Below the pieces are notes generated by a model. It was not told the origin of the DNA. It was given only the letters and a program-made list of their open reading frames with translations, and ran no database searches. From positions 1,995,288 through 2,059,287 of the forward strand of contig VZRN01000634.1 in NCBI GenBank assembly GCA_013397935.1: DNA of 64,000 nucleotides, written 5' to 3'. Position numbers and translations under genes: made by a program. The first letter of the stretch is position 1, and each line of letters begins with the position of its first letter. This document shows, piece by piece, positions 1 through 11,100 of this stretch. This DNA comes from Dasyornis broadbenti. Taxonomy: Eukaryota > Chordata > Aves > Passeriformes > Dasyornithidae.

Positions 1-16
1 AGGGGGCGGCACGGCG

Positions 17-2157
17 ATGGGGGCTCTCCCGGCGTTGCTGGGGGCCGCCTTGCTGTGGGCTGGCGCCGGGGCCCTCGTTAACCTCAAGTACTCGGTTGAG
101 GAGGAGCAGCGGGCCGGCACGGTGATCGCCAACGTCGCCAAGGACGCCCGGGACGCCGGTTTCGTGCTGGACCCCCGGCAGCCCGCCGCCTTCCGGGTGG
201 TCTCCAACTCGGCTCCCCACTTGGTGGACATCAGCCCCGGGTCCGGGCTGCTGGTGACCAAGCAGAAGATCGACCGGGACCTGCTATGCCGACAGAGCCC
301 CAAGTGTGTCATCTCGCTGGAGGTGATGTCCAGCTCCATGGAGATCTGCGTGATCAAGCTGGAGATCAAGGACCTAAATGACAATGCGCCCAGCTTCCCC
401 ACCGACCAAATCGAGCTGGAGATCTCCGAGACAGCCAGCCCTGGCACCCGGGTGCCTCTGGAGAGTGCCTATGACCCGGACTCGGGCAGCTTTGGTGTGC
501 AGAGCTATGAAATCACCCCCAATGACCTCTTTGGGCTGGAGACCAAGACACGGGGTGATGGGTCCCGTTTTGCTGAGCTGGTGGTGGAGAAGAGCCTGGA
601 CCGTGAGACCCAGTCCCACTACAGCTACGTGATCACGGCGCTGGATGGTGGTGACCCGCCCAACTTTGGCACAGTGGAGCTCAGCATCCGCGTCATCGAC
701 TCCAATGACAACAACCCGCTCTTCGAGGAGCCAGCCTACACTGTCAGTGTGCCTGAAAATGCCCCACCGGGAACGCCAGTCATCCGCCTCAATGCCTCTG
801 ACCCAGACGAGGGCACCAATGGCCAGGTTCTCTACTCTTTCCATAGCTACGTGTCTGAGCGGGCCCGGGAGCTCTTCCAAATTGACCCCCAGAGTGGCCT
901 CATCACGGTGAGCGGTGCCATCGACTATGAGGAGGGTCACGTCTATGAGCTGGACGTGCAGGCCAAGGACTTAGGGCCTAACTCCATCCCTGCCCATTGC
1001 AAAGTGACCATTAGTGTTCAGGATGCCAATGACAACCCACCCCTCATCAACCTGCTCTCTGTCAACAGTGAGCTGGTGGAGGTGAGTGAGAACGCCCCGC
1101 CGGGGTACGTCATCGCCCTGGTGCGGGTCTCAGATCGCGACTCCGGGGCCAATGGGCGGGTGCAGTGCAAGCTCCTGGGCAATGTGCCTTTTCGACTCCA
1201 GGAGTACGAGAGCTTCTCTACCATCCTGGTGGATGGGCGGCTGGACCGGGAGCAGAGGGACCAGTACAACCTCACCATCCAGGCCAGGGACAATGGCATC
1301 CCCTCCCTGCAGGCCACCAAGTCCTTCACTGTCAAGATCACCGATGAGAATGACAACCATCCCCACTTCTCCAAACCCTATTACCAAGTCATCGTGCAGG
1401 AGAACAACACCCCAGGGGCCTACCTCCTCTCAGTCTCAGCCAGAGACCCTGACCTGGGCCTCAATGGCAGCGTGTCCTACCAGATTGTGCCCTCCCAAGT
1501 GAGGGACATGCCTGTCTTCACCTATGTTTCCATCAACCCCAACTCTGGAGATATCTATGCTTTGAGGTCCTTCAATCATGAACAGACCAAGGCCTTTGAG
1601 TTCAAAGTCTTGGCAAAAGATGGGGGTAATCCCTCTCTGCAGAGCAATGCCACTGTCAGGGTGATCGTCCTGGACGTCAATGACAACACGCCTGTGATCA
1701 CGGCCCCGCCGCTGGTCAACGGGACAGCAGAGGTATACATCCCCAGGAACGCGGGGGTTGGCTACTTGGTAACAGTGGTCAAGGCAGATGACTATGATGA
1801 GGGTGAAAATGGCAGACTTTCCTATGAAATGGTGGAAGGAGACAGAGGATTTTTTGAGATTGACCAGGTCAATGGAGAGATAAGGACCACCAGAGCCTTT
1901 GGGGAGAATGCCAAGACAGCCTATGAGCTCATCGTGGTGGCTCATGACCATGGGAAAACATCTCTCTCGGCTTCTGCCTTGATTTTGATATACCTGTCTC
2001 CGGCCCTGGATGCCCAGGAGTCCATAGGATCTGTTAACCTCTCCTTGATTTTCATTATTGCACTGGGGTCTATTGCAGCCATTCTTTTTGTCACCATGAT
2101 CTTTGTGGCAGTCAAGTGCAAAAGGGATAACAAGGAAATCAGGACCTACAACTGCAG
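17..2157 (+). CDS. PCDH19: PCDH19 exon 1: signal peptide, EC1-EC6, transmembrane helix
   Basis: The exon encodes residues 1-713 and two bases of codon 714. The ATG at 17 has G at -3 and +4 and is followed by a hydrophobic signal peptide, with likely cleavage after AGAGA (residue 19). Five cadherin linkers of DxNDN type are visible: DLNDN (119-123), DSNDN (229-232 region), DANDN (336-340), DENDN (443-447) and DVNDN (553-557). They separate EC1 to EC6. EC6 lacks a closing DxNDN, as is usual for the membrane-proximal repeat. EC1 contains Cys91 and Cys97, the CX5C loop typical of protocadherins. N-glycosylation sequons lie at 259, 418, 463, 483, 544, 568 and 674. The helix is about 677-699, followed by CKRDNKE. 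The donor is AG|GTAAAG at 2157/2158. At 2141 bp the exon is two codons shorter than the human one as I recall it, all in the signal region. Confidence 0.97.
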
Positions 2158-5100
2158 GTAAAGATACCTTTGTTTATGTGCACCTGTGGGTCTGCTTTGA
2201 TTTTTGCCATCGCAGTTACTTTTGTATTTGCTGCTGTATACTTCGGGGTGGTGATGAGGGGTGGATTTGCCTTAGGAACAAAAGTGAGGTTCCTGTTCCT
2301 GTAAGAAAATTTCTTGCAAAGCTTTAAGAAATTGGTCTCTGTGAAGAGAGCAGAAATCCCAGCCGAGTAACGAATCGACTTAATTGTGCGGCTTGACAAT
2401 CTGTTGCAGCATCCCTGATTGTCCGTGCTCCATCACAGGAAGCGGGGAAAACGGTTTTATAGGGGCATGGCTGGTTCCCGTGGGCAGCCCCCCGTCCCCA
2501 GCACAGCTCCCCGGGCCGGCGAGGGGGGAAAGCCCCCCAGCCACCGCAGCATCCCCCCAGCAGACGGTGCAAGCGGCACGGTGGCATCCCTAAGCCCTCG
2601 CTCGCCGTTCAAAGGAGCTATTGTGTGCCCGCTGCGGCTCCTCGCCACGGCCAGCCACGGGGCCAACTGCATAAAATAGCGGCGAAACCCCCCCGGCCGC
2701 CCCCGATGTGCAGCTCCAGCACCAGGCATGGCTGGCTCGGCTGGGAGAGATGGGGCGAGGGAGGATTTTTGCAGCGCTGTGTCATTTTGCCCTGGCTGGA
2801 TGAGTGCTCCAAGGTCCGAAATGCCGGAGGGGAGGTCAACCCCATGCCTGGAGCCACTGAAAGGCTGATAGGGGAAATCCAGTCCCCTGAATATGTAACA
2901 GCCTGGCGATTATTGTCTCTCTTTTACTATTCTCTGTGTTACACAAGTTAGGAGACAAATGCTAACCACACATGAATATCAATCAGATGCCATAAAAGAG
3001 CAGCTGCAATGCCTCATAAATGGTTTAATCCTGTTACTAGTGAAATAGCCATGACTTCTCCATTCCTTCGGCACCGAGTCGTTTCAGAGAGGAGGGATGG
3101 AAATTAATTTTGCTCTACCTTGGAAACGCACGCTTGCCCCTGGCAATTNACCCCCCCTCTCGCCGTGGAAGCTGCGGGGGGGGGGGGGGGGGGGGGTGTG
3201 CGGTCTTTAAAGTTTTATTTACGCAGAAATAATGCCGGAGAGTTGGGGCATTGTACCCCGTTTTCACAGCATAAAGTGCGTATATAAGCCTTTTTGCTCG
3301 ATGGGGGAAAAATCATCTGCAAATAAAGGTCGGTCTGTGCTGTATTATGGGATGTCTAGCTTCAAGTGAAAGCTCATAGACCAGATTCCTTGCCAGCTCG
3401 GCCCATTAAAAGAGGATAGGACCTGAATGGATAAAAATCATGTTGTGGTGGTGCCCCTAACAGCTTCTCACATACGTATAAGCCCTGGGTTTACTGTGAC
3501 GGCTTAGCGATTAATGAAGTGCGGTTTAATTAAATAATTGGTCAATAGAGAAAGGACAGCAAAATGAATGCCTGCAGGAAATAATTGGGCTCTCGCATTG
3601 CCAAACTTAAACATTTAGGTAAACAAAACAATTAAAGCTTCATCAAGCATTGTTAGACGAGTCAGCAGCATATAGATTGTTGGCACAACAGAAATCCTTG
3701 CCTTGCTCTGATTTATTTGCACACTCAGGGGGAAGCTCGGGCTGTTATCAGTGTGTGTCTGAGCAGAAGTCAGCTACAGAGGTGGGGAGGCACCAGGCAG
3801 GCTCAGTAGCGGCAGTGGCCATGGGGCTCCCTCTCCCCATGCCTTTTGGCTTGGCAGTGCCTTGTTTTAGAGATTCTTCACGAGTGCTGCTGGAGAGTCT
3901 TCAAAAAATATGTTAATTTTTGAGGCACATATGAGGGCTGTTTGACAGTGGCATTTTCGTGCTCAGGCAATTAGCTTTCTGGAACAAGAATATTTGTCCA
4001 ATATTTGCTTTTCCAGATAAACTGTATTATTTATTCATCCCATTATTTCTATTGCAGCTATTGGATTTTTTTCTTTTTTTTTTCCTTTTTTTTATTAACG
4101 CTGTTGTCATAACAAGAAGAGGAGTAAAATCCTGACTTTCCAATGTGTATTTCTGACAGTGCGTAGCATTTGATGTGCTTCCCTAGGAAATACTGAAATG
4201 CCCAGTGGTGTGCATGTACAAATACATGGCAGGGACTGTTGTGTTGCTCACTGTGGGAAGACGAGCCACAGTCACTCAGAGCCGAGCATACCCAAATAAT
4301 GCAAGGTGCAAATAATTTGTCATTATTTGCTTGGGTGGTGTTTTGCAGTAACTTCTTTCCTCCGGTGTTTTGCAGAAGGCAAACAAGGCACTTCATCAGT
4401 TGATTCTTTTGGCAGGTGGGAAGGAAAGAGGGAAGGAAAGGCAGAGAAAAACAAGCTTGCAGTAAAAAAAAAAAAAAAAGGTCAAAAAGGATCATTTTTC
4501 TTTGCAAAACACACAGTTGTTGTTCTCTGATTTCTAGAAGGTGAAAACATTTCCCAGCAGAAGAGGATGTGTGTGTCAGGGTGAGGGAGGAATGAGATTC
4601 AGTTGGAGAAAAGATCAGGTATGATCAGGAGACAGTCAAAACACCAGCAATTCAAATAAAGCATTAATAAACAAACAGCCTTTGGAGTGTGAGAGAATTG
4701 AGGTTGCCAGTTAGGACTGCTTCTGGGTCTGCTTTATTTACTGCTATGGAAAATGAGCTGGGAAAAAAATCTGCTGTTCATTTTAAATTTTCATTACAAG
4801 GGCCAAATTAAATCACTTTTAAAATCCTTATTATGCATGGAAATGAATGCAGGTACCCTTTTCAGTTCATGGATTTTAACATCTCCATTTTTCTCTTCTG
4901 CAGGCTGGACTTCTAGTAACTAAATATCAGCAATTACATACACTAGATCAAAACCAGAAGCATTCTTCCTTCCCATTTTTTTTTTACGTATTTGACCTGA
5001 AAATATTATACATATGAAAATAAACTAAACACTGTGGCATGCCACCAGACCCAAAGCATGACGTAATGTGCATGACTAAGAAGCCTACATGGAGATGGGG

Positions 5101-8100
5101 GCCAAGCCCTCTGGGTTTCTGCATGTGTGTTTAGTGGGGCAGGGTTTAGGATGCTCTCAGCTTCTCATTTTCTCTCTGTCCCCCAGAATCGCAGAGTACT
5201 CCTACGGGCATCAAAAGAAATCAAGCAAGAAGAAGAAGATCAGCAAGAATGATATCCGCCTGGTACCGCGGGACGTGGAGGAGACAGATAAAATGAACGT
5301 TGTGAGCTGCTCCTCTCTTACTTCCTCCCTCAACTACTTCGACTACCACCAGCAGACCCTGCCGCTGGGCTGCCGCCGCTCTGAGAGCACTTTCCTCAAC
5401 GTGGAGAGCCAGAACAACAGGAACGCTGGCTCCAACCACATTTACCACCACACCTTCACAGGGCAGAGCCCCCAGCAGCCCGACCTCATCATCAACGGGA
5501 TGCCGCTGCCGGAGGTGAGTGCAGGCAGGAATGCCGTGTCCCGGAGCATCGGGAGCGGGTTTGTGCTGGACTGCCTGGACTGCAGTGTGTGGGTCTATCG
5601 GTGACAGTGCTGCCAAAATGGGGTGCTGAGCAAGCAGGCAGTGGTGGTTTCTGTGTGTTGGACACCCCAAGGGACGCAGTGATGGAGGATGGGCAGGGGG
5701 AGCAGCGGGCATTTACCTGTGAGTTCTGGAGCAGCCCTGACCTGTGGCCATGGGTGGCTCTTTCACTCCCAGACACTGCAGAGACCCTCGGAATTGCCCA
5801 GATGGGGATGGGCCAGGCCAGGCTGCATCCATGCATCTGGGAGGCTGGAGGTGGCTGCTTTGCACATGGATTCTGAGTGTGGTGATGCTCAAGGGAGGAG
5901 ATACTTGCTTTCACAGTTTTTTTAAAAGGTTGATGATGGTGTTGGTGGCTGTTGCTCTGGAGGCAGCTGGCTGTGCTGGGGATGCAGACAGCACAGGATG
6001 CCCCAGAGTGACCACCTGCACACCTGGCCCGGTGCTGTCCCTTCACCGTGCAGGACCCTGGCTGGTCTGGGAGGGATGTGTGGTACCTGCCAAAGGCAGG
6101 GAAAGGGGCTGCTCTCATCCACCCTAGCCTCATCAGTTTCTGCTAATTCTTTGGCTTTCCTGTACATCACAGGCATCATTTAATGTTGCTTGTTTGTCTC
6201 TCTTTGAATTATTGTTTGGTATTAAGCAAAACAATCAAAGGTTTGTCATGTTTCCTGCTTTGAACGGAATAACAAAGCTGAAAAAGCAGCTGAAATATTT
6301 ATGGCTCACTCTGTTTTGTGTTCAGTGTGCTGGTGTAAATGCAAAATGCTGCTGCTGAAGGCAGTGGAGCTGCTTCAGATTCATTGTGGTGCTGTGGAGA
6401 GCAGAGCCCAGCCCTCTGCAGGGCTGCTGGAGAGGGCTGATGCTGGAGGTCTGGTCGTGCTGTGGTTGTATTGGCAGAATGCTCACTGAACCCTGGTGTT
6501 TGACTTCCACCGAGGCAGAACCAGCTCTGAGAGGTCTGTACCAGTGTTGGCCCATATGAGTGACCATCACTGTTGGGATGCTGGGGGCAGTGGTCCCTGA
6601 GGAATTCCTGTCTTACTGAAGCAGTGTCCTTTGGAGAGGATTCTGGAGAGTATCTCTAGCTGGTGCCTTGCTATGGGCACTGAAGCAGTGGAGCATCCTG
6701 TCAGCCTGTGATTCACTGCCACCAGTCACAAAATCCATCACATGCTGGCATTATCCAGAAGTGCATACCGGCAGTGGGAGGTCTCGGGTGCCAGGGAGGA
6801 TGGAAGGACCATCAGGAACATCATAACTCAGCTGATGAAGTTAACAGGCAGCTGCAGGCAGAAGGCGGTGCTGCCTGTGCTTCTCATTGACACAGCTATT
6901 GGGCTGGGGTCTCATGGAATGTGCCCTCCAGAGATTTCCCTGCTTTGTTCACCCTCTTATGAGGGAGACAGGATGCTTGTTTCTCCCTGTGGTTCCAGCT
7001 TGCCCCATTTTCCCATCACTTGTGCAGGTGAGATGCACTATGAAGAGCTGGTACCTTGCCTGGAGAAAGAAGTTTGTCTCTTGTAATGAGTGGCCAGAGT
7101 GTCAGTGGAACATTTTCCCCCAGCAGCCCTGGGAACTGACAGGAGGGCAGTAGACAGCTTGCCATTCCTGCGAAGGGACCGGCGCCTCTTGTGCAAGAGA
7201 AACATGTCCTGGTGGGGATCTGCTCACTCTCTGGAGGTGCTTTTGGACAAAAGGGCAGGGTCAGGGCATGAGGAGGAGAAATCCCAACTGGAAGTTGTTT
7301 GGAAGTTTAGTTTAGGGTGGGAATGTCTATGTTTTTTGGTAGAGTCCCAGTGTTATGCTTCCAGCTGTTGCAGGCGAAGTTATCTTGCTGATGGTGTGGG
7401 TTCTGCTGGCTTCTAGAAATCCCAGTGACCCCTAAGAGTGAGGAGGTTCATTGGTACTGGAGTGACAGCTCTGTCCTGGAACGTAGAGTGACACAGAAGC
7501 TCCATAGAAGGTGCTTCCGTGGAGGAGCATCGCAGCCTTGTGCCCCCCATAGCCTGTCAGTGCTGGAGCAGGCGCTGGGGTGTGATGCTGTGGCTGTGCA
7601 AGGTGCTATTGGTACACCCCCGGGTGGTGAGGATTTAATAAACACAGTCCCTGCCCAGAGTTTACAGAGCCAAACCATTCCCTGCAGTGCTTCCAGTGGT
7701 ACTTTGTCCGGGCTGGCTTGAATTGCTTCCAGAAGCTGCCGTTGTGTCCCCTGGGAGCCTTTATGAGGTGTCAGCACTGGGGAGTTATCACAGCTGCTCC
7801 ACCTAGGAGTGACTTTTCCTGATGGGAAGGCAAAGCATTGGTTGCTAACAGATAAAACATGAGGTAAACGTGTCTCTGGCAATGTCACTTGGCTTATGAT
7901 GGTTGTGGCTGGGGGTAAGTGATTGCCTCTGCAGACACGCTGCCCCAGCAGTGGTGGGTTTGTGATGTAGCTGGTCTTTAACGTGAGCCTCATTTACTTT
8001 AACAGCCAGGAGCCTTGAAATAAAAGTCCCCAAGGATGGCTTGTTTGTGGAGTTCCAGGAAATGTTTCTTCTTGTGCGGTGGCAGGTCTTGGGGCTGGGA

Positions 8101-11100
8101 TTAATTGGGTTTTTTGGTGCTCCCCATCTTTCCCTGGTGATCCGGAAAGGATGAAAGAGTGGTGTATGTGGGGGCTGCCGTCCTGCTCTGAGGATGCAAA
8201 AGAAGTTTGAGACCACCATTAAAAAGCTGTTCTCTTTGGGTGGGGACCGGGCTTGGCTGCCAGCTTTGCTTGTGCCCAGGGCACGGCTGCCAAGAGAGCA
8301 TTGGGAGGCAGTGGGGATATCCTGGGGTGTTCTGGCCCTTCTGGGATTCAGTGGTCCCGTGGGTGCCAGGGTACCACTCAGGGATGCTTGCTCACAGCCT
8401 CTCAGCTTCCTTGTGGCTGTAGGCAGTGATGGCAAAAAGCGTTTGTGAGCAGCTCCGGTGATCGTGGCTGACAGCGGGAGGCTTGGCTCCCGTTAGTGTT
8501 TGGACTTGTTTTGCAGCAGGGAGAGTGGGACATGCTGGAGCTGCAAGGGCATTGCTGCTCGGAGGCTTTGCTGCTGCCGAGGGCTCTTTTTTATTGTCCT
8601 TCTGAGCTGGAGGAAAAGTCAGCTTTGAAACCAAAAGGGCTTGTTGTCAGGTTTTGCATGTATATTGCTGGGAGTTGCACCAGGAGATTAAAAATCAAAA
8701 TTAATAGAAGCCATTAGGCAGCTTCCGTGATAAAAATGCATGTTGCATTGGGGTGTTGTGGAAACTGGTCTCAATGCCGAGCCTTTTAGGATCCAAGGGA
8801 CATGACTTGCATGTAGAGTAGCCACCCTTGGGTAACACATGCCTGGATTTTGACTTCATGATTTAAAAAGTAAACAGTATGTGTGTGATGGCTGTATTTG
8901 TGTTTCAGAGGCAGTTTTACATCCCAAATTAGGTACGCCTTGGGGAATGATGTTCGTTTACTGCTCCAGGATGGGAGCATACCCTGAGGCACTGCAGCTC
9001 ACTCTGCCCCTGGGTCTCCCCTGGGGCTACCATGGTGGCCAGTCCCAGGCAGGACCCGTGCGAAAGGCGAGGAGGTGTGACATGGGAGTGGGAGAGCATT
9101 CTTTGAGAGGCTGGGATGGGATGTCCCAAGGTGGAATTAACATGGAGGTTCTTGACTGCCTCTCTCTGGGGGTCCGGGATGGCTCCGTTGTGACAGTGTT
9201 GGGAAGGGAAGCAGCAATACTGACATTACACTGTGCGCAGGGTGTGCGTCAGGCATGGTCTTGCTCTGGTGTGGCTCTGGGGCCCACTGGAGAAGAAGGT
9301 CAAGGTGGAGCAGCCTTTGGTCCAACAGGACCCAAGTCCTCTGGGGACCTGCACACCTGACAGCTCCCAGAGCCATGTCTGACGCCAGGGGGGCCGTGGC
9401 GATCGGCCGCCCCCTGAGCTGATGGCCACCATCAGTAAGATAGGGAATTACTGGTTTTAGTGATAATCCTGATCTAATCCCCCAACCTTGATACACTCCC
9501 ACATAATCCTCACTCACACTGATTTAGTTGGGGCTCCTCGAGGCTGCAGGGATTATTTGAGGGAGCAACAGTTGCAGGATAAGGCCCTGTTGGTTTCAGA
9601 TCTGCTTTGTGCTACCTGGAAAGTGTTCTCCTCACTGTGGGAATTGGTTTTCTAAGCACAATAGAGCAATTTTCATTTCAGGCAGCACCGGCAGCTTTTG
9701 CTCTGGCTATCTGGCAGTGTTAACTAAAGCACATTTCTACAACACACAAAGATTTTTGTTTTGTAAGAAATGAAATCAGCGTGGCTGTTTCTCTTTCTCT
9801 GTCATTTCTCTACTTGTCAATTCTTTCTTCCCCTCCAGCTTATCCTCCTCTTCTCTGCAAGCCTTAAAAAGCCCCCAAAGTGTCTGTTATAATCACATTT
9901 TGTGTGTTACAACCAGAATGAATGTACTCACTTTAATATGCTGGGTTTGAGGAAATCAGTTTCTGTCTGGTATAACAGACAATTTGTTATAAACCATGCC
10001 ATTTAGAAGTGAAGGGCCTTGCTTTAGTGCAGCGCTGGGGAAACGTCATGATATATAATTGGAAGGGATTTGGCTTGCATCTGAGTAATACTGTGTATAG
10101 AGCAGGGGCAAAAGGAAATAAAGGAGATGATTTCCAACCCAGAGAAAGTTTGCAATGTTGAGACAGGCCAGGCTGATGAAATAGGGCTTATTTTCAGGAG
10201 GGATAATAATTAAAGCATTATCAGAGATGATGTTTGGGAAGGCTGACTTCGCAGCCACCGTTGCCAGTCTTGTTTTCTCCTTGGGAGGTCACTGTAACTC
10301 AGCACTTTTTTGTGCCTGCGACGTGATGCGCACCGCGGCGGGTAAGCGCAGGTCACGGCTCTGCTCGTGTCTCTCTGTGCCTGAGCATCCCTGTCTGGGA
10401 GCCAGCCCCAGCCTTTATCGTGCAGGAGCCCCCTCAAGAGGAGTGATACTCTCAGCTTTAGACAGCCAATGGTTATCCCCTCCCTGGGGACGGCTCCTGG
10501 TCCCTGCCTGGGCAGCCAGCATCACTCTGCATTGCCAGGGACCAGAGCTTGTGGGATGGGACCCCCAAACCTCCCTATCTGCTGTCCCTACTCAATCCAA
10601 CTCCCAGCAGATCTCCCAGCTTAACTACTCCCAAAGTGTTTTGTGTATCGCTGTTGGTTCCCTGACCTCTCTGAGCGCGAGGCTGACATTATGGAAATCG
10701 GCAGCTCTTTATTCCGTTCTGAGGTCAGCCTAACCAAATTATACATCTCCTAATGTAATCGCTCCAAGCTGTTGTATGGAGAAATTCATTTGAATACCTT
10801 GCAACAGAGATAAATATGCCTGCTCCCATTCATGTTTAACCACGCCGTGCTCCCTGTGCTGGGTCTTAGGCAAGCCCTTAGTTCAACACTCTTTGGCTTT
10901 TCCTAAGATCAAGGAATCATTTAGGTTGGAAAAGGCATTTAAGATTGAGTTCAGATAAGGGCCAAACATTGCCAAGTTCACCACTATGTAAGTCATGTTT
11001 TGCATTGGTGATTTGGGGCTGTGACCCCACCCTGGCAGCTCTTTGGGATTTCCAAGGGTTTTCTAGCCCGTGATAGGGTCCTGGTTGGGAGGGACCAAGA

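Larger units (their letters stand above)
2158..5186 (+). other. PCDH19 intron 1 (3.0 kb)
   Basis: The intron runs from GTAAAG to CCCCCAG. GC-rich sequence at 2440-2720 gives way to AT-rich blocks at 2880-3130 and 3200-3640 that look like possible conserved non-coding elements (appearance only, no alignment). It holds a 21-G run with a nearby ambiguous base, a 16-A run at 4464-4479, and several AATAAA hexamers on the sense strand (3322, 4655, 4666, 5019). I looked for a counterpart of the mammalian 141-bp alternative exon and did not find one. Confidence 0.85.

Noticed and set aside
374..940. 188-codon antisense ORF across EC2-EC3 of exon 1
   Set aside because: It is the reverse shadow of a GC-rich coding exon with biased third positions; the sense frame is fully explained by PCDH19.
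4861..4920. TTCTCTTCTGCAG acceptor-like site in intron 1 as the missing mammalian exon
   Set aside because: The sequence after it hits stop codons at once in the needed phase and does not resemble the mammalian 47-residue peptide.
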